Below, piece by piece: positions 49,058-57,285 of a DNA stretch of 64,000 nucleotides. The notes below the pieces were generated by a model. It was not told the origin of the DNA, did no database searches, and saw only the letters and a list, made by a program, of their open reading frames with translations. Source of the DNA: an uncultured Pelagibacteraceae bacterium (GTDB taxonomy: Bacteria > Pseudomonadota > Alphaproteobacteria > Pelagibacterales > Pelagibacteraceae). Made by a program: the position numbers and the translations under genes. Where the stretch lies: contig CACEKE010000002.1 of the NCBI GenBank assembly GCA_902560075.1, positions 62,001 through 126,000 on the forward strand. Reading direction: 5' to 3'. Each line of letters opens with the position of its first letter. Position 1 is the stretch's first letter.

Positions 49058-49729
49058 TTAAATTATAGATATAAATCTTTTTGAAAAATTTTCCAATTTT
49101 TGAAAATATTTTTTAGAGTCATTGCTAAATTTATTATATGCGATAACTGCTGGTATGGCTGCTAATAAACCAAGAGCAGTCGCAAACAATGCTTCCGCTA
49201 TACCTGGTGCAACAATAGCTAAACTGGTATTTCTTGAAATTGCTATTGATTGAAATGAATTCATTATTCCCCATACAGTTCCAAATAATCCAATAAAGGG
49301 GGCTGTAGATCCAACAGTTGCTAAAAAAGTATAATTTTTCTCTATAATGTTCATTTGCTTTTCTATATTTGATTGAAGTGTACTTCCTAATCTCTCAGAT
49401 AAATTTGACTTAGATCGTGTTTTAATTACAGATTGCATTGTTACTCTGAAAACTTTTGCCATTGGGTCGTCTATGTTAGCCGGTAGATTGTTAAAAAATG
49501 TTTCTGCCGATTTCGATTTCCAAAATTTTTCCTCAAATTCATCAGAGGTCTTATTTATTTTTTTAAATAATTTATATTTGTCAAAAATAATTGCCCAAGA
49601 ATAAACTGATGCTGCAATTAAAATAATTATTACTGATTTAACTATGATATCTGCTCTTAAAAATAATTGAACTATTGAAAAATCTGTACTTGTTAAACCA
49701 ACGGCTTGTGATGCAATATCTGCTTCCAT
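49058..49729 (-). CDS. tolQ: TolQ, MotA/ExbB-family proton-channel subunit
   Basis: A 223-residue membrane protein with three transmembrane segments (about 28-46, 134-160 and 175-195). The MotA/TolQ/ExbB signature is TVGSTAPFIGLFGTVWGIMNSFQ...APGIAEALFATALGLLAAIPAVIAYN, including the conserved Thr/Glu positions. It uses the proton motive force with TolR to energise TolA. It heads the tol operon; the 54-nt gap to ruvC probably holds its promoter. Confidence 0.97.
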   Translation of the reverse strand: MEADIASQAVGLTSTDFSIVQLFLRADIIVKSVIIILIAASVYSWAIIFDKYKLFKKINKTSDEFEEKFWKSKSAETFFNNLPANIDDPMAKVFRVTMQSVIKTRSKSNLSERLGSTLQSNIEKQMNIIEKNYTFLATVGSTAPFIGLFGTVWGIMNSFQSIAISRNTSLAIVAPGIAEALFATALGLLAAIPAVIAYNKFSNDSKKYFQKLENFSKRFISII

Positions 49730-49783
49730 AAAACTTTATTCACACTAAATTGTGTCATCAATTTGACTTTAGTAATATAGGTA

Positions 49784-50275
49784 TTAATTACTTAAATGTG
49801 TATTATTAAAAAAACTAGCTATCAAAATTGCATCTGCTTTATTATTATCCTTTTTTTTTGATAGTTTAGAGGATATTTGAGGAAAAATTTCTATTGCTTT
49901 AGTTCTACTTGCCTCTTTTTCTGTCTTAATCAGATTAAAATATTTCTTCCATTTCGCAGGTCGAACAAAATACATTGGTAGTTGCATTGCAGAACAAATT
50001 CCCTTAATCACACCAAATGATTGACCAAAATTAAACATACTGGTCACACCTTGTCCAGGCATTGCAGATACCTGTTCTATAACAACAATAATTTTTTTTT
50101 TATCTATATTTTTGATTTTTAAATTTATTTCGTTATAGATTTGGGAGCCATTCACTTGTTTTTTATTTTTTTTGCCGTCTGCCATAAATGGCATATCAAT
50201 TACATCTATCACACTCCCATTCTCAAAAAAACAGATTGCACCTGAAATACCTGGGTCAATACTTATTATATACAT
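49784..50275 (-). CDS. ruvC: RuvC-like Holliday-junction resolvase, phage/atypical type
   Basis: A 163-residue RNase H-fold nuclease with catalytic acids Asp7 (ISIDPGISGAI), Glu67 (VVIEQVSAMPGQGVTSMFNFGQSFG) and the Asp143/Asp148 region (KKDNNKADAILIA). The sequence differs from canonical RuvC (which has GIDPGxxxTG...) and more closely resembles resolvase-like proteins of phages, as judged from the DMPF...VNGSQIY and RPAKWKKYF blocks. It occupies the usual ruvC slot between yebC and tolQ, but ruvA and ruvB are not there. The name is given by fold and position; branch migration partners are not seen in the window. Confidence 0.8.
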   Translation of the reverse strand: MYIISIDPGISGAICFFENGSVIDVIDMPFMADGKKNKKQVNGSQIYNEINLKIKNIDKKKIIVVIEQVSAMPGQGVTSMFNFGQSFGVIKGICSAMQLPMYFVRPAKWKKYFNLIKTEKEASRTKAIEIFPQISSKLSKKKDNNKADAILIASFFNNTHLSN

Positions 50276-50278
50276 CTT

Positions 50279-51001
50279 CTAATCTATAAATTTTAAATTT
50301 GTATAAACATTTTGAACGTCTTCGTTATCCTCTAAACTATTTATAAAATCATATAAATTTTGTTTTTCGTCTTCCTTAGGAATAACTAAATTAATTGGTA
50401 TCCATTCAATTTTTGTTGATATAAAATTTTTGATTTCAATTTCCAATTTTTTTTTAACATTATAAATTTCATTTTTTTCACAATGAATTTCATAAATATC
50501 ATCTTTAATTAATAAATCATCAATTCCTAAATCTATTACATAATTGTATAAGACATCTTCTTTGATCTCATTGATATCAAGCTTAATAACTCCGATTTGT
50601 TTGAAATTATGAGAAGCAGATCCTTGTGAGCCTAAGGATCCACCATTTTTTTGAAAAAGTGTTCTAATATTAGAAGCTGTTCTATTTTTGTTGTCCGTCA
50701 AAGCCTCAACTATACATGCTACATTATTAGGACCGAAGCCCTCATATCGTAAATGTTCGAAATTATGGTCTTTTGATAATTTTGATTTATCTATTGCTCT
50801 CTCTATATTATCTTTGGGCATATTAGCAGATCTAGCAGATTGAATTGCTGATCTTAATCTGGAATTTGTGTTTGGATCTTTATCCCCTAGTTTTGCAGCT
50901 ACTGTAATTTCTTTTGATAGTTTTGAAAATATTTTAGATCTAGTTTTATCAACTCTATCCTTTTTATGTTTTATACCTGCCCAATGAGAATGTCCCGCCA
51001 T
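50279..51001 (-). CDS. yebC: YebC/PmpR-family DNA-binding protein
   Basis: Begins MAGHSHWAGIKHKKDRVDKTRSKIFSKLSKEI, the diagnostic YebC N-terminus, then NSRLRSAIQSARSANMPKDNIERAI and YEGFGPNNVACIVEALTDNKNRTASNIRTLFQKNGGSLG. It has 240 residues. Family members are described as transcription regulators and, for some, as relieving ribosome stalling at proline stretches. It starts 8 nt after the phosphoesterase gene and is 3 nt from ruvC, the conserved yebC-ruvC arrangement. Confidence 0.96.
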   Translation of the reverse strand: MAGHSHWAGIKHKKDRVDKTRSKIFSKLSKEITVAAKLGDKDPNTNSRLRSAIQSARSANMPKDNIERAIDKSKLSKDHNFEHLRYEGFGPNNVACIVEALTDNKNRTASNIRTLFQKNGGSLGSQGSASHNFKQIGVIKLDINEIKEDVLYNYVIDLGIDDLLIKDDIYEIHCEKNEIYNVKKKLEIEIKNFISTKIEWIPINLVIPKEDEKQNLYDFINSLEDNEDVQNVYTNLKFID

Positions 51002-51009
51002 TAAATTTC

Positions 51010-51807
51010 TTATTTGTGCTCCCCGCTAAAAATAAAACTCTCAGCTTTTTTTGCTAATCCACTATTATCGTCAGCATCTACGATAACTCCACATAGAGAA
51101 GCATTTCCATTCGATGGAAAGTTTTTATCTGTAGTTTTTCTTAAAAATCTATTTAAAGATATTTCTTTATTCATGCCTATTACAGAATTATAATCTCCAC
51201 ACATGCCTGCATCTGTTTGATAAGCTGTTCCTTTAACTAATATTCTACAATCATTAGTTGGAACATGTGTATGAGTACCAACAACTAAAGTCGCTTTACC
51301 ATCAAAAAAATGTCCTATTGCCATTTTTTCACTTGTGATTTCACCATGAAAATCGACTAACAAAAAATCATAGTCGGCTTTTAATTTTTTATTATCTAAA
51401 AAATTTTTTGAAACATCAAAAACGTTTTCACACTTTTTCATGAAAACATTTCCCATCAAATTAAGAACACCAACTTTGAAACCTCTTTTTGAATTAAAAA
51501 TGTTAAAACCTTTACCAGGTAGATCTCCAGTGAGGTTTAAAGGTCTGAGTAATCTTTTCTCATTTTTAATAAAATCATAAGTCTCTTTTTGATCCCAGAT
51601 GTGATTTCCAGTTGTTATAACATCAACACCTGATGATAATAATTCACTCATAATGTTTTCGGTTATACCTACTCCGCTATCAAAGGAATTTTCACCATTA
51701 ACAACTACAAAATCAATTTTTTTTTTTATAATTATTTCTGGTAAATTTTTCTTTAATTTATCGCAACCGGGAAAGCCAACTATATCACCTAAAAATAAAA
51801 ATTTCAT
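51010..51807 (-). CDS. YmdB-like metallophosphoesterase (TIGR00282 type)
   Basis: A 265-residue calcineurin-like phosphoesterase. MKFLFLGDIVGFPGCDKL carries the first metal Asp. VVVNGENSFDSGVGIT, TTGNHIWDQKE (GNH), VDFHGEITSEKMA and VGTHTHVPTNDCRIL complete the metal site. Bacillus YmdB is a 2',3'-cyclic-AMP phosphodiesterase; whether this one has that activity is inferred. It overlaps 5-FCL by 4 nt and lies 8 nt from yebC. Confidence 0.9.
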   Translation of the reverse strand: MKFLFLGDIVGFPGCDKLKKNLPEIIIKKKIDFVVVNGENSFDSGVGITENIMSELLSSGVDVITTGNHIWDQKETYDFIKNEKRLLRPLNLTGDLPGKGFNIFNSKRGFKVGVLNLMGNVFMKKCENVFDVSKNFLDNKKLKADYDFLLVDFHGEITSEKMAIGHFFDGKATLVVGTHTHVPTNDCRILVKGTAYQTDAGMCGDYNSVIGMNKEISLNRFLRKTTDKNFPSNGNASLCGVIVDADDNSGLAKKAESFIFSGEHK

Positions 51808-52346
51808 TTGTAAAATTTATTTTCTGTAATAACTAGATCTAGTTTTTTGTCAAAATTATTAATCGGAATTTTATTAACTTTTTGAAAAGAGAAAGCAAAG
51901 CCGATTGATTTAAAAAGCTTTTTTTTTTCTAATTTGGCTAAATATCTGTCGTAATATCCTCCACCGTATCCAATCCTATACAGTTTGTCGTCAAAAGCTA
52001 CTAGAGGAACAAATAAAATATTAGGTAATAGAATTTTACTCTTAAAAGGTTCTGGTATCCCATATTTATTAATTTTCATTGGAAATTTAAATGAATATTT
52101 ATAAAACTCCATATCATTATTATTTTTAATTACTGGGAGGCTTATTTTAATTTTTTCATTCTCGAGTTTTTTAAGTATATTTAAGCAGTCTATTTCATAA
52201 TTTACCGGAATATAACCACCAATAACTGGTTTTACACTATTATTAAAAATAAAGTCTTTAATAATATTAAAACTAATTTTTTTTAAAGGATCAAACTTTT
52301 TTTTTCTTATATTTAAAATTTTATTTCTAATATCTGATTTTTTCAC
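51804..52346 (-). CDS. ygfA: 5-formyltetrahydrofolate cyclo-ligase
   Basis: Converts 5-formyl-THF to 5,10-methenyl-THF with ATP. The N-terminal basic helix (KSDIRNKILNIRKKK) is followed by GGYIPVNYEIDCLNIL, MEFYKYS, GIPEP and the signature VPLVAFDDKLYRIGYGGGYYDRYLAKL. It has 180 residues. The start is GTG at 52346. In many proteobacteria 6S RNA lies between zapA and this gene; here only 2 nt separate them, so 6S RNA must be elsewhere. Confidence 0.92.
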   Translation of the reverse strand: MKKSDIRNKILNIRKKKFDPLKKISFNIIKDFIFNNSVKPVIGGYIPVNYEIDCLNILKKLENEKIKISLPVIKNNNDMEFYKYSFKFPMKINKYGIPEPFKSKILLPNILFVPLVAFDDKLYRIGYGGGYYDRYLAKLEKKKLFKSIGFAFSFQKVNKIPINNFDKKLDLVITENKFYK

Positions 52347-52348
52347 TT

Positions 52349-52798
52349 TTATCTATCTAATGATGAATTGACATCAATTTTCTTAATAAAATTTTCTAAT
52401 TTGTTTGTAGTGTCTTCAATAATAGAGTTATAATTATTTTTATTTTTTTCAATTTCAATTTCTAATTCTTTTTGTTTTTCGTTTAATAAATGTATTTGAA
52501 TATCTTTATTTTTTTTAAAATCATAAACTAATGATTTTAGTTCTTTAAATTTATTTTTTATTTCATCGATTTCTTTTTTTTTTTCATTTATTCTTTTTTT
52601 AGTTTCATAATACTCATCTAGAACAGTTATAGAGGTTATTAATAACAATTTGTTCTCACCTATGTTTCCAAGAGTAGTTTTCAATTTATTAAATTTATTG
52701 TTTAATATGTTTGATAGCTCATCAAGATGTTCTTCTTGTCCATCCTCGCAAGACAATAAAAAATCTTTACCATTGAAGTTTATGTTTACATTTGCCAT
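52349..52798 (-). CDS. zapA: Cell division protein ZapA-like
   Basis: A Z-ring-associated protein. The N-terminal ZapA fold shows NVNINFNGKDFLLSCEDGQEEHLDELSNILNNKFNKLKTTLG and ENKLLLITSITVLDEYYETKK, the conserved strand-helix-helix pattern. A long coiled coil follows to the C-terminus (about 68-145). At 149 residues it is longer than E. coli ZapA (109). It overlaps the upstream coiled-coil gene by 13 nt, which suggests a partner pair (see next entry). Confidence 0.85.
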   Translation of the reverse strand: MANVNINFNGKDFLLSCEDGQEEHLDELSNILNNKFNKLKTTLGNIGENKLLLITSITVLDEYYETKKRINEKKKEIDEIKNKFKELKSLVYDFKKNKDIQIHLLNEKQKELEIEIEKNKNNYNSIIEDTTNKLENFIKKIDVNSSLDR

Positions 52799-53109
52799 TT
52801 ATCTATTTCATCAATTAGAATATCCGTTTCCTGATTTAATTCATCAATTTTCTCCTCGAATTTCTTTTCTTTTTTACTTTCTTCTTTTCGCTGTTTATTA
52901 AAATAATCTAATTTAACCTTTAATTGTTCGTACTCATTTTTCATAAAATTATATTTTTTCACTAATTCTGTTTTTTCAATTTCTAATTGATTTTTTTTGT
53001 TTTCTAACAGTTTAATTTCTTTAGAGTTTTTAATAGTTAATATCTCAAAATTTTTCAATTTTTCTAAAGTGTCTAGTAATTTTTTTTCTTTCTCATTAAA
53101 GGAATTCAT
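52786..53109 (-). CDS. Coiled-coil protein upstream of zapA, ZauP candidate
   Basis: A 107-residue protein made almost entirely of Lys/Glu-rich heptads, with no membrane helix or signal peptide. Its 3' end overlaps zapA by 13 nt, which implies translational coupling. In Caulobacter a coiled-coil protein called ZauP is encoded with ZapA and works with it to focus the Z-ring; the size, coiled coil and position match that description. Sequence identity cannot be judged here because coiled coils are compositionally alike, so the gene symbol is left blank. Confidence 0.65.
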   Translation of the reverse strand: MNSFNEKEKKLLDTLEKLKNFEILTIKNSKEIKLLENKKNQLEIEKTELVKKYNFMKNEYEQLKVKLDYFNKQRKEESKKEKKFEEKIDELNQETDILIDEIDKWQM

Positions 53110-53130
53110 ATATATAACTATATTAATAAA

Positions 53131-53159
53131 TTGAATCGTCTTAGTCTATACAGGATAAT
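53131..53159 (+). promoter_or_regulatory. Candidate sigma-70 promoter of the tkt operon
   Basis: TTGAAT (53131-53136) and GATAAT (53154-53159) are separated by 17 nt in the 52-bp gap between the zauP-like gene and tkt. The predicted start at about 53166 falls at or after the TTG start codon at 53162. Either the transcript is leaderless and initiation is at the in-frame ATT at 53168, or this promoter is not the real one. Confidence 0.4.
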
Positions 53160-53161
53160 TT

Positions 53162-55105
53162 TTGAAAATTGATAACAAAGATTTAGCAAACTCAATCAGA
53201 TTTTTGTCGGTAGATGCCGTACAAAGAGCTAATTCCGGGCATCCAGGTATGCCTATGGGCATGGCAGATGTGGCGACAATTTTATTCAAAAACTTTATTA
53301 AATTTGACCCTGCAAATCCTAGCTGGATTAATAGAGATAGATTTATTTTGTCAGCAGGACATGGCTCAATGCTACTGTATTCGTTATTGTATCTAACGGG
53401 TTATAAAAGCGTCTCTTTAAAGGATATAAAAAATTTTAGACAATTAAATTCTATATGTGCTGGTCATCCAGAGTTTGAGCAAAACAGTGGTATCGAAACA
53501 ACAACAGGTCCCTTAGGACAGGGAATATCAAATGCTGTAGGTTTTGCATTAGCTGAAGAAATTTTGAAAGCTCAATATGGTAAGAAAATAATTAATCATA
53601 AAACTTATGTTTTAGCTGGTGATGGATGTTTGATGGAAGGAATAAGTCATGAAGCGTTAAGTCTTGCAGGCCATTTGAAACTAAAAAATTTAATTTTGTT
53701 ATTTGATAATAATTCAATTTCAATAGATGGACCAACTAGTTTGGCAGTTTCAGACAATTATAAAAAAAGATTTAATAGCTATGGATGGAATTACATTAGT
53801 ATAAATGGTCATAATTTTAAAGAAATAAACAAAGCTTTAAAAATAGCTCAAAATTCAAAAAAACCAATTGCAATCTCATGTAAAACGAAAATTGGATTTG
53901 GTTCTCCAAACAAAAGTGGCAGTGCTTCGGTGCATGGTAGTCCTCTTGGTAAAGAAGAGGTAAAATTAGTTAGAAAAAAATTGAGATGGAAATACGATAG
54001 TTTTGTTATTCCAAATTCAATTATTAGAGAATGGAGAAAAATTGGTAAAAGAAATTCTAGAATATCTAAAAAAGAAGTTAGGAACTTAAAAAGAGTTTAT
54101 AAAGAAAATAACCTATTAAAAAAAAATAATTTTTCAATAATGAAATTCAAAAAGGAATATTTGAAAACTTTAAAACCTTTAGCAACAAGAAAATGCTCTG
54201 AGATGTTTTTAGATATTATTTCAAATTCCAAGTTGTTAATAGGTGGTTCTGCAGATTTATCCGGATCGAATAACACTATGACAAAAAATCATAAAATTAT
54301 TAAGCCTGGCGAATTTATGGGAAACTATATTCATTATGGCGTAAGAGAACATGCTATGTGTGGAATAATGAATGGATTATCTCTACATAGTAATTTAATT
54401 CCTTACGGTGGAACTTTCTTAATTTTTAGTGATTACTGTAAACCATCAATTAGATTAGCTGCGATGATGAAAAAAAGAGTAATTTATGTCTTATCTCATG
54501 ACTCAATAGGTTTAGGTGAAGATGGACCAACGCATCAACCAATAGAACAATTGACTAGTCTAAGGTCAATTCCAAATTTAAATGTATTTAGACCAGCTGA
54601 TTTAATTGAGACATTTGAGTGTTGGGAACTAGCTTTAAAAAATAAATATACTCCAAGCGTCATAGCTTTAACTAGACAAAGTGTTAATCCTGTAAGAACA
54701 AAACTAGAAAAGAAAAATAAATGTTCATTAGGAGCTTATGAAGTTTATAGATCATCAAATCGTATTAAACTTACAATACTATCTTCTGGATCAGAGACTA
54801 GTTTAGCTTGTGAGGTTAGTCATAAATTAGCCACAGAAAATATTTACTCAAAAGTTATATCGATGCCTTGCCAAGAAATATTTGACAAACAGAGTGAAAA
54901 ATATAAGAAAAAAATATTAAAAGAGACTCCTTTGGTGGTTTCTATTGAAGCATCTGAAAGTGCTTTTTGGAAAAAATACACAAGTAATAATGGATTAAAT
55001 TTTGGAATAAATAGTTTTGGTAAAAGTGCACCTTATAAAAAAATATACGATTATTTTGGCCTAAATTCTAAAGAAATAATTAAGACGATAAAAAAAAGAT
55101 TATGA
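53162..55105 (+). CDS. tkt: Transketolase
   Basis: TPP enzyme that moves two-carbon units in the pentose phosphate pathway. The N-terminus is [36 protein letters not shown] binding is [20 protein letters not shown]...[29 protein letters not shown] and [12 protein letters not shown] are present. The pyrimidine domain has [15 protein letters not shown] and [19 protein letters not shown]. It has 647 residues. It starts with TTG at 53162; no ATG is available before conserved sequence. First gene of tkt-gap-pgk-fba-thiE-efp-suhB, joined by ATGA overlaps. Confidence 0.96.
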   Translation: MKIDNKDLANSIRFLSVDAVQRANSGHPGMPMGMADVATILFKNFIKFDPANPSWINRDRFILSAGHGSMLLYSLLYLTGYKSVSLKDIKNFRQLNSICAGHPEFEQNSGIETTTGPLGQGISNAVGFALAEEILKAQYGKKIINHKTYVLAGDGCLMEGISHEALSLAGHLKLKNLILLFDNNSISIDGPTSLAVSDNYKKRFNSYGWNYISINGHNFKEINKALKIAQNSKKPIAISCKTKIGFGSPNKSGSASVHGSPLGKEEVKLVRKKLRWKYDSFVIPNSIIREWRKIGKRNSRISKKEVRNLKRVYKENNLLKKNNFSIMKFKKEYLKTLKPLATRKCSEMFLDIISNSKLLIGGSADLSGSNNTMTKNHKIIKPGEFMGNYIHYGVREHAMCGIMNGLSLHSNLIPYGGTFLIFSDYCKPSIRLAAMMKKRVIYVLSHDSIGLGEDGPTHQPIEQLTSLRSIPNLNVFRPADLIETFECWELALKNKYTPSVIALTRQSVNPVRTKLEKKNKCSLGAYEVYRSSNRIKLTILSSGSETSLACEVSHKLATENIYSKVISMPCQEIFDKQSEKYKKKILKETPLVVSIEASESAFWKKYTSNNGLNFGINSFGKSAPYKKIYDYFGLNSKEIIKTIKKRL

Positions 55106-56112
55106 AAATAAGAATAGGTATAAATGGAATGGGAAGAATAGGTAGAATGATTGCCCGTTCAATTCTAGAATCAAAAAATAAGAACTTAGAGATAAAACAT
55201 ATAAATAATAGAACTAGTGCTGAGCAATGTTCAAAGCTAATTAAATATGATTCAATCCATGGAGAGTTTAAAGCAGATGTTAATTTTAGAAAAGATAGCT
55301 TAATATTAAATAAAAAAAAAATATTCTTCACTCAAGAAACTGATTTAAATAAAATTAATTGGGGAAAATCTAAAGTGGATATTGTTTTTGAGTGTACAGG
55401 AAAATTTAATTCTAAAAAAAAGTTGCTCCCACACTTAAAAAATGGCGCAAAGAAAGTTATAGTTTCGGCGCCATGCAAGAATGCAGATAAAACAGTTGTA
55501 TTTGGTGTGAATGAGGCCCAAATTAATAGTAAAGATAGAATAATATCTGCAGCTTCGTGCACTACAAATTGTTTAGCCCCTGTTGCTCATGTTCTACATA
55601 ACAATTTTAAAATAGAAAAAGGTTTTATGACTACAATACATGCATTCACTTCGGATCAGAGAATTCTTGATAATTCTCATAAAGACCCCAGAAGAGCCCG
55701 AGCTGCAAGTTTATCTATTGTGCCAACATCAACTGGGGCATCAAAGGCCATTGGTGAAATTATACCGTCATTAAAAGGAAAGCTAGAGGGGGTAGCTATG
55801 AGAGTCCCAACACCAAATGTTTCGTTAATTGAATTTATATTTTGCACACAAAAAAAATTAGCTATAGAAACTATAAATTCAGCCTTTAAAAGATTTAGTA
55901 CCAAAAATAAAAAAAAAATTTTAGATATTACTAATGAAGATTTAGTTTCAATTGATTTTAATCATAATCCTGCCTCCGCCATTATAGATGCAAATTTAAC
56001 AAAAGTAATTGGGCAGTATATGGGAAAAATTTCAGCATGGTACGACAATGAATGGGGCTTTTCCAATAGAATGATCGATATAGCTGAATTTATTCATAAA
56101 AAATCTTCATGA
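55102..56112 (+). CDS. gap: Glyceraldehyde-3-phosphate dehydrogenase, probably NADP(H)-using
   Basis: Interconverts glyceraldehyde 3-phosphate and 1,3-bisphosphoglycerate. The Rossmann start is [13 protein letters not shown], the active site [12 protein letters not shown] has Cys153, and His180 is in [11 protein letters not shown]. Two cofactor positions are changed: the Asp that binds the NAD ribose (IND in most enzymes) is Asn36 in HINNR, and the Leu-Pro pair near 187-188 of the Bacillus enzyme is Asn191-Ser192 (ILDNSHKD), with Ser as in chloroplast NADP enzymes. This predicts NADP use. It has 336 residues and overlaps tkt and pgk by 4 nt each. Confidence 0.95.
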   Translation: MKIRIGINGMGRIGRMIARSILESKNKNLEIKHINNRTSAEQCSKLIKYDSIHGEFKADVNFRKDSLILNKKKIFFTQETDLNKINWGKSKVDIVFECTGKFNSKKKLLPHLKNGAKKVIVSAPCKNADKTVVFGVNEAQINSKDRIISAASCTTNCLAPVAHVLHNNFKIEKGFMTTIHAFTSDQRILDNSHKDPRRARAASLSIVPTSTGASKAIGEIIPSLKGKLEGVAMRVPTPNVSLIEFIFCTQKKLAIETINSAFKRFSTKNKKKILDITNEDLVSIDFNHNPASAIIDANLTKVIGQYMGKISAWYDNEWGFSNRMIDIAEFIHKKSS

Positions 56113-57284
56113 AAAATATAGAAGATCAAGAAAATCTTTCTGGAAAAATAGCATTACTAAGACTTGATTTAAATGTGCCTCTAAAAAATAAAGATATTTT
56201 AGATGAGACAAGAATTGATAAAATTATTCCAGTAATTAATTTTTTACTGAACAGAAAAACAAAAATATTAGTAATATCTCATGTGGGTAGACCAAAAGGT
56301 AAAAAAAATAATGATCTTTCTCTAAAGCCTATTTGTTTAAACATAGAAAAAAAAATAAAAAAAAAAATAAAACTTGTTACTTCTAATTTATATGAAATAA
56401 CAAAAGATAAACTATTTATGCAGGAGGAGGAGATAATTTTTTTAGAAAATATCAGATTTTATCGAGAAGAAGAAATTAACGACTCTAAGTTTGCTAAACA
56501 AATTGCAAGTTTGGGAGATTTTTATGTAAATGATGCTTTTTCATGCTCTCACAGAGATCATGCTTCAGTTTCCAAAATTACAAAATTTTTACCATCATAT
56601 GCTGGATTACAACTGCAGTCTGAAATTAATGCGTTAAAAAAAATAACATCTGATATTGAAAGCCCAATCACTTGCATAATTGGTGGATCTAAAATATCAA
56701 CAAAAATAGGATTAATTAAAAATCTAACAAATAAATTAGATAATTTGGTTTTTGTTGGCGGTATGGCAAATAATATTTTAAATTTTAAAGGTTTTAAAAT
56801 AGGCAAATCTATAAAAGAGGACCATTGTAATAATATAATCGATGATATTTTTATAAACGCTGAGAAAAACTTTTGTAAAATATATTATCCAGAGGATGTG
56901 TGCGTTGGTAAGAATTTTGATAGTCATTCTGAGATTAAAAGTCTTAAAGATATATCGAAAGAGGATATAATTTTAGACATCGGACCAAAAACAGTAGAAA
57001 AAATAAAGAAAATTATAGAAAACAGCAGAACTGTCTTTTGGAACGGGCCTGCTGGTTACTTTGAAAATGAAAATTTTGAGAATGGAAGTTTGCAAATTTG
57101 CAAAATTATTGAAAATAATACAAAAAATAAATCTCTTTATTCTGTTGTTGGTGGTGGTGATACAATTGCTGTAATTAACAAAACAGGAAGTCTAAATAAT
57201 TTTAATTTTGTTTCAACCGCTGGTGGAGCATTTTTAGAATATCTTGAAGGTAAAGAGCTACCTGGTATAAAAGCTTTAAATTAA
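56109..57284 (+). CDS. pgk: Phosphoglycerate kinase
   Basis: Transfers phosphate between 1,3-bisphosphoglycerate and ADP. The N-terminal substrate domain has LLRLDLNVPLK (usual RVDFNVP), DETRIDKIIP, SHVGRPKG, FLENIRFYREEE and FYVNDAFSCSHRDHAS. The nucleotide domain has GGSKISTKIGLIKNL, VFVGGMANNIL, WNGPAGYFE and VVGGGDTIAVINK. It has 391 residues. It overlaps gap by 4 nt and precedes fba by 1 nt. Confidence 0.97.
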   Translation: MKNIEDQENLSGKIALLRLDLNVPLKNKDILDETRIDKIIPVINFLLNRKTKILVISHVGRPKGKKNNDLSLKPICLNIEKKIKKKIKLVTSNLYEITKDKLFMQEEEIIFLENIRFYREEEINDSKFAKQIASLGDFYVNDAFSCSHRDHASVSKITKFLPSYAGLQLQSEINALKKITSDIESPITCIIGGSKISTKIGLIKNLTNKLDNLVFVGGMANNILNFKGFKIGKSIKEDHCNNIIDDIFINAEKNFCKIYYPEDVCVGKNFDSHSEIKSLKDISKEDIILDIGPKTVEKIKKIIENSRTVFWNGPAGYFENENFENGSLQICKIIENNTKNKSLYSVVGGGDTIAVINKTGSLNNFNFVSTAGGAFLEYLEGKELPGIKALN

Positions 57285-57285
57285 A

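Noticed and set aside
52340-52350. 6S RNA (ssrS) between zapA and the cyclo-ligase gene
   Set aside because: This is its place in many proteobacteria, but only 2 nt separate the two genes here.
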